This document shows positions 36,312 to 44,897 of a stretch of 64,000 bases of DNA, piece by piece. The stretch is from contig NZ_JAHXYZ010000002.1 of the NCBI RefSeq assembly GCF_019969685.1, positions 434,001 to 498,000 of the forward strand, written 5' to 3'. Each line of letters starts with the position of its first letter. The stretch's first letter is position 1. The notes beneath the pieces were generated by a model. It saw only the letters and a program-made list of their open reading frames with translations, did no database searches and was not told the DNA's origin. The position numbers were made by a program, and so were the translations under genes. This stretch comes from Microbacterium sp. EST19A (GTDB taxonomy: Bacteria; Actinomycetota; Actinomycetes; Actinomycetales; Microbacteriaceae).

Positions 36312-37145
36312 TCAGACGAGGAAGATCGGAAGAAGTCCGGGATTGTGCGCGTGCACGAGCACGGCGAACACCACGGCGTCGAACAGGAGATGCACGGTCA
36401 CGACGTAGGCGAGCGAGTGCGTCCGCAGGAAGATGAATCCCTGCAGCAGGGCGAAGGGGATCGTGAGCAGCGGCCCCCATTCCCGGTAGCCGAGCTCCCA
36501 CAGGAACGAGACGAACACGATCGCCTGCAGCAGGTTGGCGATCATGTCGGGGAAGTGCCGGCGGAGCAGGGCGAACACCGTGCAGATGAAGAACAGCTCG
36601 TCCCAGATGCCGACCGCGCCGACCCCGACGAACAGACGCGCGATCAGCTCGGGCGAGTCGACGACGGGCCAGTTCTGGTAGACACCGCTCGTGATGAAGT
36701 AGAACGGCAGGATCAGCCAGCCGAGCACGAGCACCGCGACCAGCCAGCCCCACTGGAGGCGCCCCCAGCGCTTGCGAGTGCGCCACGGGAAGCTGATGGC
36801 ACGGTCACGGTAGACGAAGCGCGAGATCACGTAGGGCACGGCGACCGCGCCGCCGAGCGCCAGCGTGAATCGCAGCATGGCCAGATTGTCGAGTTCGGCT
36901 GCCAGCGGGATGATGCTGACGATCAGCAGCCCGATCGCGATGAGCGAGAGGTCGCGGGTCAGTGAGGGCTCGGAGGCGGTCACCCTCCCCCGTTCGACGA
37001 ACCAGGCCGCGCCGATGCCGAGCGCGAGCAGCACCCAGCCGAGCCAGGGGATCTCCAGCACGAAGAACGCCGGAGCCGCCGCGCAGACCAGGATCGCCGG
37101 CAGGATGCCGGTACGGATCGACGTGCGACTGGTCGTCTCGGTCAT
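36312..37145 (-). CDS. CPBP-family intramembrane protease
   Basis: 277 residues with about eight helices. The CPBP (Abi) motifs are FVGVGAVGIWDELFFICTVFALLRRHFP, giving a reduced version of the usual EExxxR motif (DELFFIC), then FVSFLWELGY and the final helix TVHLLFDAVVFAVL with the His. The E-E pair of Rce1-like enzymes is D-E here, so activity is uncertain. Start MTETTSRTSI is chosen because its ATG overlaps the trmB stop (ATGA). Confidence 0.85.
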   Translation of the reverse strand: MTETTSRTSIRTGILPAILVCAAAPAFFVLEIPWLGWVLLALGIGAAWFVERGRVTASEPSLTRDLSLIAIGLLIVSIIPLAAELDNLAMLRFTLALGGAVAVPYVISRFVYRDRAISFPWRTRKRWGRLQWGWLVAVLVLGWLILPFYFITSGVYQNWPVVDSPELIARLFVGVGAVGIWDELFFICTVFALLRRHFPDMIANLLQAIVFVSFLWELGYREWGPLLTIPFALLQGFIFLRTHSLAYVVTVHLLFDAVVFAVLVHAHNPGLLPIFLV

Positions 37146-37867
37146 GCGCGGTCCCGGCGTCGGTAGACGAGGTCGCGGATGTCGCGGCCCTTCGCGATGC
37201 CCTTGCGCTCGAAAGCGGTCATGACGCGACCGTCGAAGCGCTCGGCCCACTCTCCCTCGAAGGCCCGCTCGAACAGCGGCTCGGCGTCGAGCACGTCGCG
37301 CATCTGCAGCGCGTAATCCTCCCAGTCCGTCGCGAGCCGGAGGAGCCCGCCGTCACGCAGCGCGCGCGCCGCGGTGTCACCGAAGCCGGCCCGGACGAGA
37401 CGCCGCTTCGTGTGCTTCTTCTTGTGCCACGGGTCCGGGAAGAAGATCCACACCTCGCGGGCCGCGGCTTCCGGCAGGAACGAGGCCAGCACCTCCGGAG
37501 CGTTCGCCTCGACGACGCGGAGGTTGCGCGCGCCCTCGCGGTCGGCGTCGAGCATGGTCCGCGCGAGCCCCGCGCGGAACACCTCGACGGCGAGGAAGTC
37601 GTCTGCCGGACGAGCGGATGCCGCGGCGACGATCGCATGCCCCTGCCCCGACCCGATCTCGACGTAGAGGTCGGCATCCCGGCCGTACTCCGCCGCCGGA
37701 GCCAGGCGCGCCTCCGGGTGCACCGACGTCCACGCCAAATCACGCGGGACGTCGAGCAGGTAGTGCGGGGCGAGCTCGATGAAGGCGCGGTCCTGCGCCT
37801 CGGACATCCGGCCGCTCCGGCGCACGAAGGACACCGGCTCGTCACGGAAGGTGCGGGGTTCGGGCAT
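37142..37867 (-). CDS. trmB: tRNA (guanine-N7-)-methyltransferase
   Basis: TrmB makes m7G46 in tRNA variable loops using SAM. The 241 residues show motif I YVEIGSGQGHAIVAA and the typical VWIFFPDPWHKKKHTKRRLV, with a substrate loop near the C terminus (TAFERKGIAKGRDI). The start MPEPRTF is preceded by TACCCT six bases upstream (37874-37879), so the open frame to 38128 is not used. It is translationally coupled to the CPBP gene downstream. Confidence 0.95.
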   Translation of the reverse strand: MPEPRTFRDEPVSFVRRSGRMSEAQDRAFIELAPHYLLDVPRDLAWTSVHPEARLAPAAEYGRDADLYVEIGSGQGHAIVAAASARPADDFLAVEVFRAGLARTMLDADREGARNLRVVEANAPEVLASFLPEAAAREVWIFFPDPWHKKKHTKRRLVRAGFGDTAARALRDGGLLRLATDWEDYALQMRDVLDAEPLFERAFEGEWAERFDGRVMTAFERKGIAKGRDIRDLVYRRRDRA

Positions 37868-37890
37868 CTTCCCAGGGTAGCCGCAGGGAC

Positions 37891-38730
37891 TCAGCGCGCC
37901 GGTTCCGTCACGAAGTCGATGAGCTCCTCGACGCGTCCGAGCAGCGCGGGCTCGAGGTCGCGGTAGGTCGTCACCTTCGAGAGGATGTGCTGCCACGCCC
38001 GTCCCGTGTCGGCCGTGGTCTCGTGCGGCCAGCCGAAGGCGCGGCAGATCCCTGTCTTCCAGTCGGTGCCGCGCGGGATGTCCGGCCACTTCGCGATGCC
38101 GAGGGCGCGCGGAGTGACGCACTGCCACACGTCGACGAACGGATGCCCCACGATGCGAAGATGACGGCCGTGCGGACCACGGGCCACCGCATCAGCGATG
38201 CGCGACTCCTTCGACCCGGGCACGAGGTGATCGACCAGCACGCCGTAGCGGCGGCTCGCGCTCGGCGGCTCTGCGGCGAGCAGCTCATCGAGCAGATCGA
38301 CGCCCTGCAGGAACTCGACGACCACGCCCTCGACGCGCAGATCCGCACCCCAGACCTTCTCGACGAGCTCCGCGTCGTGCTTTCCCTCGACGAGGATGCG
38401 GCTGGGCAGCGCGACGCGCGCGCGCTGATCGGCGACGACGAAGGACCCGGATGCCGTGCGCCTCGGCCCCTGCTCCCTGGCGGCGGGCACGACAAGCCGC
38501 ACCGGGGCGCCGTCGATGAGGAAGCCGCCGCCGAGCGGGAAGAGCCGCTTGCGCCCGAGACGGTCCTCGAGCTCGACATTGCCGCCCTGCACCCGGGTCA
38601 CGGCACCGCAGTAGCCGTCGTCCGCGACCTCCACGACGAGATCGGTCTCAGCGGGCACCTGCGGCACCTTCTTGACTCCGCGGTCGCGCCAACCCGACGC
38701 CAGCACGTCCGATCCGTACCTGTCATCCAT
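37891..38730 (-). CDS. DUF3097 protein
   Basis: 279 residues of an actinobacterial family of unknown function. Conserved-looking blocks: DRYGSDVLASGWRDRGVKKVPQ at the N terminus, and a Toprim-like segment ILVEGKHDAELVEKVWGADLR (Glu, then Asp) that suggests a nucleotide-handling fold. The tail contains WKTGICRAFGWPHE. Start at MDDRYGSD, with TACGCT seven bases upstream (38738-38743) and GGAAGG in between. It lies 23 bp before trmB. Confidence 0.85.
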   Translation of the reverse strand: MDDRYGSDVLASGWRDRGVKKVPQVPAETDLVVEVADDGYCGAVTRVQGGNVELEDRLGRKRLFPLGGGFLIDGAPVRLVVPAAREQGPRRTASGSFVVADQRARVALPSRILVEGKHDAELVEKVWGADLRVEGVVVEFLQGVDLLDELLAAEPPSASRRYGVLVDHLVPGSKESRIADAVARGPHGRHLRIVGHPFVDVWQCVTPRALGIAKWPDIPRGTDWKTGICRAFGWPHETTADTGRAWQHILSKVTTYRDLEPALLGRVEELIDFVTEPAR

Positions 38731-38808
38731 GCCTTCCAGCGTATGTGTCTCCGCTGATGGCGAACGGAGATCGGCCATCGAGTGCTGTCGCGTGTCGACC
38801 TCTGTGCA

Positions 38809-38814
38809 TAGACT
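38809..38814 (+). promoter_or_regulatory. -10 box TAGACT before the TPM leader ORF
   Basis: TAGACT, six bases, then an ATG at 38821, where transcription would begin. Confidence 0.55.
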
Positions 38815-38820
38815 CGTGAC

Positions 38821-38856
38821 ATGGGGCTCGGCTGCCGGTCGGAGGGAACAGCATGA
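38821..38856 (+). CDS. Possible leaderless 11-codon leader peptide
   Basis: Reads MGLGCRSEGTA and stops at TGA (38854-38856), which overlaps the ATG of the TPM gene as ATGA. The start sits at the predicted transcription start. It also carries the GGAGGG ribosome site of the next gene, so translating it would pass over that site and could couple or tune TPM translation. It contains one Cys codon. It is too short for family evidence. Confidence 0.4.
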   Translation: MGLGCRSEGTA

Positions 38857-40916
38857 CGAAACGGTGGCTCACGCTGGCCGCGCTGGCCGTGGCCGCCGTC
38901 GCCGGAGCGTTCTCCGCTTCCGCGGCCTCCGCCACCGATCCGCTCACCCTCGACTCCGGGTACGTCACAGACGACGCCGGTGTCCTGAGCCCAGGTGAGG
39001 AAGCCGACGTCGAGGCCCGGCTGACAGAGCTCAGCGCGAACTCCAACGCCGACCTGTTCGTCGTGCTCGTCGACGACTTCTCGTCCCCCTCTGACAACGC
39101 CGAGTGGGCCGACGCGGTCGCCGAGGCCAACAACCTCGGCTCCGAGCAGTACCTGCTGGCGATCGCCGTCGAAGGACGGAGCTTCTACATCTCCGCCGCC
39201 CCCGACGGACCCTTGAGCGACGCGAAGCTCGACGACGTCGAGAACAAGATGGTGCCGCTCGCCTCGCAGGACGACTGGGTGGGAGCGATCACCCTGGCCG
39301 CCGATGAGATCCAGGGCGACGGCGGTGCGGGGGCCCTCCGGGTGGCCCTCATCATCGGCGCGATCGTCGTCGCGGGCCTGCTGCTCTGGCTCGTCATCGC
39401 CCTCGTCCGGCGCTCTCGACGCAATGCCGAGGTCCGCAGACGCGGCGCCATGCCCGAGAAGCCCGACCCGAACGATCCGTTCTCCACTCTCACCGACGAG
39501 CAGGTCGAGACTCAGGCCGGTGTCGCCCTCGTGCAGGCAGACGATGCGATCACCTCGAGCAAGGAAGAACTCGGCTTCGCCGTCGCCCAGTTCGGCGAAG
39601 GCGCCACGGCGGAGTTCACGCACGCCGTCGATGCGGCCAAGGCCAAGATGTCCGAGGCGTTCGATCTGAAGCAGAAGCTCGACGACGAGATCGAGGACAC
39701 GATCCACGACCGCCGCGCCTGGCACATCCGCATCATCCAGCTCGCCGACGAGATCGACGACGTGCTCGACGACAACACCGAGGCGTTCGACGCACTCCGC
39801 AAGCTCGAGGAGAACGCTCCCCAGGAACTGGAGCGCGTGCGCGGCGAGCGAGCGGCGCTGACGCCGGTCGTCGCGGCAGCGGCCCCCGCGCTGGCGACGC
39901 TGTCGACCGCCTACGATGCCGCTGCCCTCAGCACCGTGGCCGACAATCCCGCCCAGGCCCAGGAGCGTGCCGCCCTCGCCGACCGATCCATCGAGGCGGC
40001 AGCGCAGGCGATCGCCGCCGGCCGGTCCGGCGAGGCGGCCTTCGCGATCCGCACCGCCGAGCAGTCGGTCGCGCAGTCGGCCCAGCTCGCACAGGCCATC
40101 TCCGCTCTCGGCCAGGAGCTCACCGCCATCGAGGCGCAGGCGCAGGCCCTGATCGCCGAGCTGCAGGCCGACCTCGCTGCCGCGCAGCAGCTCCCCGACG
40201 CCGGCGGCACGATCGCGGCAGCGGCATCCGCCACCGCCCAGCAGCTCCAGGTCGCGCAGACGCAGCTCTCCGCCGCACCGCGCAATCCGCAGAGCGCTCT
40301 CGAGACCCTGACGGCCGCGAACACCCAGATCGACGCCGCTCTCGCACAGGGACGCGAGACCGTCGAGCGGGCGCGTCGGGTGCAGCAGATGCTCGATCAG
40401 ACCCTCACCCAGGCGGCATCCGAGATCCGCGCGGCACGCGAGTACATCGAGACCCGCCGCGGCACGGTCGGCTCCACGGCACGCACGAGGCTCGCCTCGG
40501 CGGAAGCCAGCCTGACACAGGCCCAGAGCCTCCGCGCGACCGACGTCGACGCCGCACTGGCCGAGGCGAACCGCGCCGTGGAACTCGTGAGACAGGCGAC
40601 GTACACCGCGCAGTCGGACGTGCAGTCCTACGACACCAACACCTACCAGGACAACGGCTGGGGCGGGGTATTCGGCGGCTCCGGCTCCTCGTCGGGCGGC
40701 TCCGGGCTCGGCGGCGACATCCTCGGCGGCATCATCGGTGGCCTTCTCTCCGGAGGCGGCGGCGGTGGCGGCTCCTCTCGCGGCAGCAGCTGGCGGTCAG
40801 GCGGAGGCGGCGGCTACCGCAGCTCCGGCTTCGGCGGCGGCTCCCGCAGCAGCTCGCGCAGCAGTTCCCGCAGCAGCGGCGGTCGCAGTGGACGATCCGG
40901 AGGTAGGCGCTTCTGA
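38853..40916 (+). CDS. TPM-domain protein with long coiled-coil and Gly/Ser tail
   Basis: 687 residues: a signal peptide (cleavage after SASA or nearby), a TPM (YgcG, DUF477) domain from about 30-150 (VTDDAGVLSPGEEADVEARLTEL, then DLFVVLVDDF), one transmembrane helix near 165-185, a long Ala/Gln-rich alpha-helical coiled-coil region, and a low-complexity end of Gly/Ser/Arg (from about 600). TPM domains can act as phosphatases or helpers in membrane-complex repair. GGAGGG precedes the ATG. It is followed 58 bp later by pspA, so a shared envelope-stress role is plausible. Confidence 0.88.
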   Translation: MTKRWLTLAALAVAAVAGAFSASAASATDPLTLDSGYVTDDAGVLSPGEEADVEARLTELSANSNADLFVVLVDDFSSPSDNAEWADAVAEANNLGSEQYLLAIAVEGRSFYISAAPDGPLSDAKLDDVENKMVPLASQDDWVGAITLAADEIQGDGGAGALRVALIIGAIVVAGLLLWLVIALVRRSRRNAEVRRRGAMPEKPDPNDPFSTLTDEQVETQAGVALVQADDAITSSKEELGFAVAQFGEGATAEFTHAVDAAKAKMSEAFDLKQKLDDEIEDTIHDRRAWHIRIIQLADEIDDVLDDNTEAFDALRKLEENAPQELERVRGERAALTPVVAAAAPALATLSTAYDAAALSTVADNPAQAQERAALADRSIEAAAQAIAAGRSGEAAFAIRTAEQSVAQSAQLAQAISALGQELTAIEAQAQALIAELQADLAAAQQLPDAGGTIAAAASATAQQLQVAQTQLSAAPRNPQSALETLTAANTQIDAALAQGRETVERARRVQQMLDQTLTQAASEIRAAREYIETRRGTVGSTARTRLASAEASLTQAQSLRATDVDAALAEANRAVELVRQATYTAQSDVQSYDTNTYQDNGWGGVFGGSGSSSGGSGLGGDILGGIIGGLLSGGGGGGGSSRGSSWRSGGGGGYRSSGFGGGSRSSSRSSSRSSGGRSGRSGGRRF

Positions 40917-40974
40917 TCCGCACATCGACATGTATCCCAGGCTCACGATTCCGTCCCTCTGAAAGGAACCACGC

Positions 40975-41715
40975 ATGACCAAGCAGTCCATCTTCGGACG
41001 TATCTCGACCCTCGTCCGAGCGAACATCAACTCGCTCCTCGACTCTGCGGAAGACCCGCAGAAGATGATCGATCAGCTCGTTCGCGACTACACGAACAGC
41101 ATCGCCGACGCCGAGTCCGCGATCGCCGAGACCATCGGCAACCTGCGCCTGCTCGAGCGCGACCACGAAGAAGACGTCCAGGCGGCCACCGAGTGGGGCA
41201 ACAAGGCCCTCGCCGCCAGCCGCAAGGCCGATGACGTGCGTGCGACCAACCCCGCCGATGCCGACAAGTTCGATAACCTCGCGAAGATCGCCCTGCAGCG
41301 CCAGATCAGCGCCGAGCGCGAAGCTCGCGGCGCCGAGCCGACCATCGCCTCGCAGACCGAGATCGTCGACAAGCTCAAGAGCGGCCTCAACGGCATGAAG
41401 GAGAAGCTCGGCGAGCTGAAGAACAAGCGCAGCGAGCTGCTCGCCCGCGCCAAGGTCGCCGAAGCCCAGACGAAGGTGCAGGACGCCGTCGGGTCGATCA
41501 ACGTGCTCGACCCGACCAGCGAGCTGGGACGCTTCGAGGACAAGGTCCGCCGCCAGGAGGCTCTCGCCCAGGGCAAGATCGAGCTCGCGGCCTCCAGCCT
41601 CGACGCGCAGTTCGAGAGCCTGGAAGACCTCGGCGAGCTGACCGAGGTCGAGGCCCGCCTCGCCGAGCTCAAGGCCGGCGGCTCCGCCCCGCGCCAGGCC
41701 ATCGAAGGCAACTGA
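40975..41715 (+). CDS. pspA: PspA/IM30-family protein
   Basis: 246 residues, entirely helical. Begins TKQSIFGRISTLVRANINSLLDSAEDPQKMIDQLVRDY, the standard PspA/IM30 start with an amphipathic N-terminal helix that binds membranes; long coiled-coil hairpins follow. Members polymerise on damaged membranes and prevent proton leakage. AAAGGA lies before the ATG. Paired with the TPM-domain gene and closed by a strong terminator. Confidence 0.95.
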   Translation: MTKQSIFGRISTLVRANINSLLDSAEDPQKMIDQLVRDYTNSIADAESAIAETIGNLRLLERDHEEDVQAATEWGNKALAASRKADDVRATNPADADKFDNLAKIALQRQISAEREARGAEPTIASQTEIVDKLKSGLNGMKEKLGELKNKRSELLARAKVAEAQTKVQDAVGSINVLDPTSELGRFEDKVRRQEALAQGKIELAASSLDAQFESLEDLGELTEVEARLAELKAGGSAPRQAIEGN

Positions 41716-41723
41716 CACCACCC

Positions 41724-41760
41724 GCTGATGCCCCGGACGCGAAGAGTCCGGGGCATCAGC
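41724..41760 (+). terminator. Rho-independent-like hairpin after pspA
   Basis: A perfect 15-bp stem (GCTGATGCCCCGGAC and its complement) with a 7-base loop; GCTTCTCC follows. It separates the TPM-pspA unit from the arginase-like gene. Confidence 0.85.
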
Positions 41761-41781
41761 GCTTCTCCCCCGGAGGCAACA

Positions 41782-42585
41782 ATGGTGCGATTCCTCGTCG
41801 TCCCGCAGTGGCAGGGCTCGCCCGCACCGCGTGCGATGCTCCTCGTGGACGGCGCGTCCGCGATCGCCGGCGACCTCCCTCGCGCGGCCACGACCGTGCT
41901 GGATGTCCCGGTCGAAGCCGGCGAGTCGCTGGGCACGGGTGTTCGTCGCCTGAGCGCCCTGCTCCATACGCGGGAACTCGTGCGCGAGCACCTCGAGGCC
42001 GGCACCGTCGTCATCGGTGGCGACTGCAGCGTCACCGTCGCCGCCCTCGCTGCACTGCCCGGCGGCACCGACGACCTGGCCGTCGTCTGGTGCGACGCCC
42101 ACGCCGACATGCACACGCCGGAGACGTCGCCGTCCGGGGCGTTCTCCGGGATGGCGTTACGCGCGGTGCTCGGCGAAGGCGAGGAGCAGCTGACTCTCTC
42201 CCCCGGCATCAGCCGCGACCGGGTCGTCACCGTCGGCATGCGCGACCTCGAGGACGCCGAAGTGGATCAGCTCAGCTCGCTGACGCAGCTCTCGGTCGAC
42301 GATCTCGAGCGGACCGACGCGCTCGTCGAGGCGGTGCGCGCCACGGGAGCCTCCCGCGTGTGGGTGCACATCGACGTCGACGTGCTCGACCCTTCGGACC
42401 TCGCCGGGGTGTCGTCGGCCGCACCGTTCGGTGCCTCGCCGGCGGCACTGAGCGCCGCGATCCGACGACTGCGCCAAGAGGTCCCGCTCGCCGGAGCGAC
42501 GATCTCCGGGTTCGCGCCGCGGTCACCGGCGGATGCGGTCGACGATCTCGGCGCGCTCCTCCGCCTGGTCGGGGCCGTCGCATGA
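41782..42585 (+). CDS. Arginase/agmatinase-family ureohydrolase
   Basis: 267 residues. Binuclear manganese ligands are visible: VIGGDCSVTVA, VWCDAHADMHTPE and WVHIDVDVLDPSDLAG, all in family order. The substrate (arginine, agmatine, formiminoglutamate or other guanidino compound) cannot be told; no urease or agmatine genes are near. GGAGG lies five bases before the ATG at 41782, so the longer frame from 41728, which runs through the terminator, is rejected. The stop overlaps the next gene by ATGA. Confidence 0.9.
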   Translation: MVRFLVVPQWQGSPAPRAMLLVDGASAIAGDLPRAATTVLDVPVEAGESLGTGVRRLSALLHTRELVREHLEAGTVVIGGDCSVTVAALAALPGGTDDLAVVWCDAHADMHTPETSPSGAFSGMALRAVLGEGEEQLTLSPGISRDRVVTVGMRDLEDAEVDQLSSLTQLSVDDLERTDALVEAVRATGASRVWVHIDVDVLDPSDLAGVSSAAPFGASPAALSAAIRRLRQEVPLAGATISGFAPRSPADAVDDLGALLRLVGAVA

Positions 42586-43019
42586 CCGCGGACTGGCGGC
42601 CGGCCGCTGACGCGGCCCTTGACCGAGGACGGCGTTTCGACCGCCGCATCCCCGCCTTCCTGCTGCGGTCGCCCATCAGCCGGGTCGGCTACTGGTGGGG
42701 CACCGCGGTCGGCTGGATCTGGGGTTCCCTCTGGAGCACCGGACCGGTCGAGCGGCGCGCGGGGCTCTGGATCTTCCAGGGCATGCCGAAATGGACCTTC
42801 AACCGCGGCGGCGTCTGCGTCGGCGGCTGCTTCCTGACCGGAGACTCGCGTCCGACCGATGCCGTGCTGCGCCACGAGGCGGTGCACAGGGAGCAGTGGC
42901 TGCGCTACGGCTTCCTGATGCCGGTGCTCTACCTGTTCGCAGGACGGAACCCGCTGCGCAACCGCTTCGAGATCGAGGCGGGCCTGGAGGACGGCAACTA
43001 CGTGCGTCGCTCACGCTGA
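42582..43019 (+). CDS. Small protein with HEAVH motif, function unknown
   Basis: 145 residues. A Trp-rich N-terminal part (YWWGTAVGWIWGSLWSTG) and GMPKWTFNRGGVCVGGCFLTG with two Cys precede VLRHEAVHREQWLRYGFL. HEAVH (98-102) fits the HExxH zinc-protease pattern; a third ligand could be Glu in FEIEAGLEDGNYV, as in gluzincins. It may be a small minimal metallopeptidase or a degenerate one. Translationally coupled to the arginase-like gene. Confidence 0.75.
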   Translation: MTADWRPAADAALDRGRRFDRRIPAFLLRSPISRVGYWWGTAVGWIWGSLWSTGPVERRAGLWIFQGMPKWTFNRGGVCVGGCFLTGDSRPTDAVLRHEAVHREQWLRYGFLMPVLYLFAGRNPLRNRFEIEAGLEDGNYVRRSR

Positions 43020-43039
43020 GGCTGTCGCCCGCGGAGACG

Positions 43040-43510
43040 TCAGCGGTCGGCGGGAAGCAGGCCGAAACGCTCAGGAGAGTGGATGAGCGAGGGCTCGATG
43101 TCGAGCGCCGTCGTCAGGTGATCGACGATGTCAGCTGTGCCGAGGTACCCGCCGAGAAGCGTGACGTGGGTCTCGATCTCGTCGTCGCACATCATCTCGT
43201 CTGCCCACGCGCACGTGGCGCGGGCCAGAGCCTGACCCGGAGCGCACGAACGACCGGAGCCGGGTGCGCCGGAGCGCTGTCCGCGGGCCAGCCAGGTGAC
43301 CGTCATGCGGCCCGGTGCGTGGATAACGCCGATGTCGGACGCGTCGGGCACCTCGATGAAGATGCGGCCGGACGCGCAGAGAGGAAGAGTGGCCAGGAAC
43401 ATCTCGAGGTCGGCGAGCGAGTGCTCGTCTGCGGTCACCAGGTGGTGTGCGCGGCGACGCGCTTCGCGCCGCTGGGCGCGCGTGCTGCGGAGCTCGAGGG
43501 AGGTGTTCAT
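43040..43510 (-). CDS. Stand-alone SIP domain (siderophore-interacting protein, NAD-binding part)
   Basis: 156 residues matching only the C-terminal half of siderophore-interacting ferric reductases: HHLVTADEHSLADLEMFLATLPLCASGRIFIEV, then the RSCAPGQALARATCAWADE region. The FAD-binding half is missing, so it cannot reduce ferric siderophores on its own; it may partner another flavoprotein. The start MNTSLELRS is used, because TACGAT (43520-43525) lies nine bases upstream and an iron box precedes it; an ATG 21 bases up is less likely. Confidence 0.85.
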   Translation of the reverse strand: MNTSLELRSTRAQRREARRRAHHLVTADEHSLADLEMFLATLPLCASGRIFIEVPDASDIGVIHAPGRMTVTWLARGQRSGAPGSGRSCAPGQALARATCAWADEMMCDDEIETHVTLLGGYLGTADIVDHLTTALDIEPSLIHSPERFGLLPADR

Positions 43511-43528
43511 GGTGATCCCATCGTACAC

Positions 43529-43547
43529 CAAGTGAAGGCTTGCCTAA
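43529..43547 (-). promoter_or_regulatory. DtxR/IdeR-type iron box
   Basis: On the minus strand TTAGGCAAGCCTTCACTTG matches the 19-bp iron-box consensus TWAGGTWAGSCTWACCTWA at 15 positions. It lies just upstream of the TACGAT -10 of the SIP gene, so iron-loaded repressor would block it. It overlaps the end of the phosphatase gene by 4 bp. Confidence 0.75.
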
Positions 43548-44254
43548 CCTTCCTCGACGAGGGCCTTCTTCAGCGCGACAAGCTCCTCGTCGGTCATCCC
43601 CTGGGCTCGGAGATAGCCGGCCGCAGAGCCCCACCGCTCGTCGACCTGCTCCAGAAGACGGCGCATCACCGGCGCGGGCGACTGCGTCGCGAGGGCCACG
43701 GCGTGCAGTGCCTCCGGATGCTGCGCGCGTAGATAGTCCGCGATGCGCTGCGACCGCTGGGCGGGCAGCTGCGACTCGGTGAGCGCGTAGTCCGCGATCA
43801 CGGCCTCCCGATCGGCTCCGACGGCGGACAGCGCGAGAGCGACCGTGACACCCGTGCGGTCCTTGCCGACCGTGCAGTGCACGAGCGTCGGCCTGCCCGC
43901 GGCGATGATACGGATGGCCTCGACCAGCCGCTCTCCGCTCTCCTCGAGCAGGTGCAGATACAGGTCGTCGAGGCTCGTGTCGTCTTCGAAGAAGGACCGC
44001 ACCGAGCCGAGGAACAGCGGAAGATGCGTCGTGGCCGGCCCCTCGATCTCGGTCGGCTCGGCAGCGACCTCCTCGCCGTCGCGCAGATCGACGATGTGCT
44101 GCACGCTCCCCCGCAGCGCGTTGACGCCCGCGGTCGTCGCGCCGGAGAGCTGGCCCGACCTCAGCAGGATGCCGGCGCGGATGCGCCCGCCCTCTGCAGG
44201 GATGCCGCCGACATCGCGGACGTTGTTGACGCCGTCGATGTCGAGGATCGTCAT
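43544..44254 (-). CDS. Tyrosine-protein phosphatase (lipid/dual-specificity type)
   Basis: 236 residues of the PTP-like family related to mycobacterial PtpB. The active loop is HCTVGKDRTGVT, with the CX5R pattern (Cys about 131, Arg about 137). N-terminal GVNNVRDVGGIPAEGGRIRAGILLRSGQL is the family-specific start. Substrates may be phosphotyrosine or phosphoinositides. Its ATG overlaps the stop of the carboxymuconolactone decarboxylase-like gene. No signal peptide was seen. Confidence 0.9.
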   Translation of the reverse strand: MTILDIDGVNNVRDVGGIPAEGGRIRAGILLRSGQLSGATTAGVNALRGSVQHIVDLRDGEEVAAEPTEIEGPATTHLPLFLGSVRSFFEDDTSLDDLYLHLLEESGERLVEAIRIIAAGRPTLVHCTVGKDRTGVTVALALSAVGADREAVIADYALTESQLPAQRSQRIADYLRAQHPEALHAVALATQSPAPVMRRLLEQVDERWGSAAGYLRAQGMTDEELVALKKALVEEG

Positions 44255-44727
44255 GCCTGCGCCTGTGGGGTGCGCGGCGGAACCGGGTAGCGACCGGCGA
44301 TGACGACGCGGTTGAACGCATTGATCGAGATGCAGGCCCAGCTCAATGCGGCGTACTCCTTCTCGGTGAAGACGCTCCCGACGAGGTCGTACACCTCGTC
44401 GGAGACGCCGTCCTCGGAGATGAACGTGAACGCCTCCGCGAGCTCGAGGGCCGCACGCTCGCGGTCGCTGAAGACGCCGCTCTCGCGCCAGGTCGGGATC
44501 TGCGTGATGGTGTCGGTGTCGAGACCGGCCTTGAGCGCCCGATCGACGTGGAGCCGGGCGCAGTAGCTGCATCCGTTGAGTTGCGAGCTGTGGATCATGA
44601 CGATCTCCTTGAGGCGATCGTCGATGCCGTTCGCGGCGCAGATCTCGCCCACCGTCCTCGCGAAGGCGTCGAGCGCCTGGTACGCCGCCGGTTCGGTCTT
44701 GGACAGATGCACGCGCGTCTCGCTCAT
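44251..44727 (-). CDS. AhpD-like carboxymuconolactone decarboxylase-family protein
   Basis: 158 residues. The alkylhydroperoxidase motif CSYCARLHVDRALKAG holds the CxxC redox pair and downstream His; SSQLNGCSYC is typical. Such proteins act as peroxidase partners or as thiol oxidants. TATCAT lies six bases before the ATG (44734-44739), a leaderless signal. It forms a two-gene unit with the phosphatase. Confidence 0.9.
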   Translation of the reverse strand: MSETRVHLSKTEPAAYQALDAFARTVGEICAANGIDDRLKEIVMIHSSQLNGCSYCARLHVDRALKAGLDTDTITQIPTWRESGVFSDRERAALELAEAFTFISEDGVSDEVYDLVGSVFTEKEYAALSWACISINAFNRVVIAGRYPVPPRTPQAQA

Positions 44728-44897
44728 TCATCCATGATATTCGCCACCCGGATGCCGCGGCTGCGGCCATACGACGAGGGTGGAATGCAGAATGCACACT
44801 GCATATTCTTCAGATTGAGCGTATGGCGAAGATGTGACGCCATTTTGCTCACCAATCTGCTCTCGAATTTCCCGCGGTCGATTTCAGGGAGCAGAAT

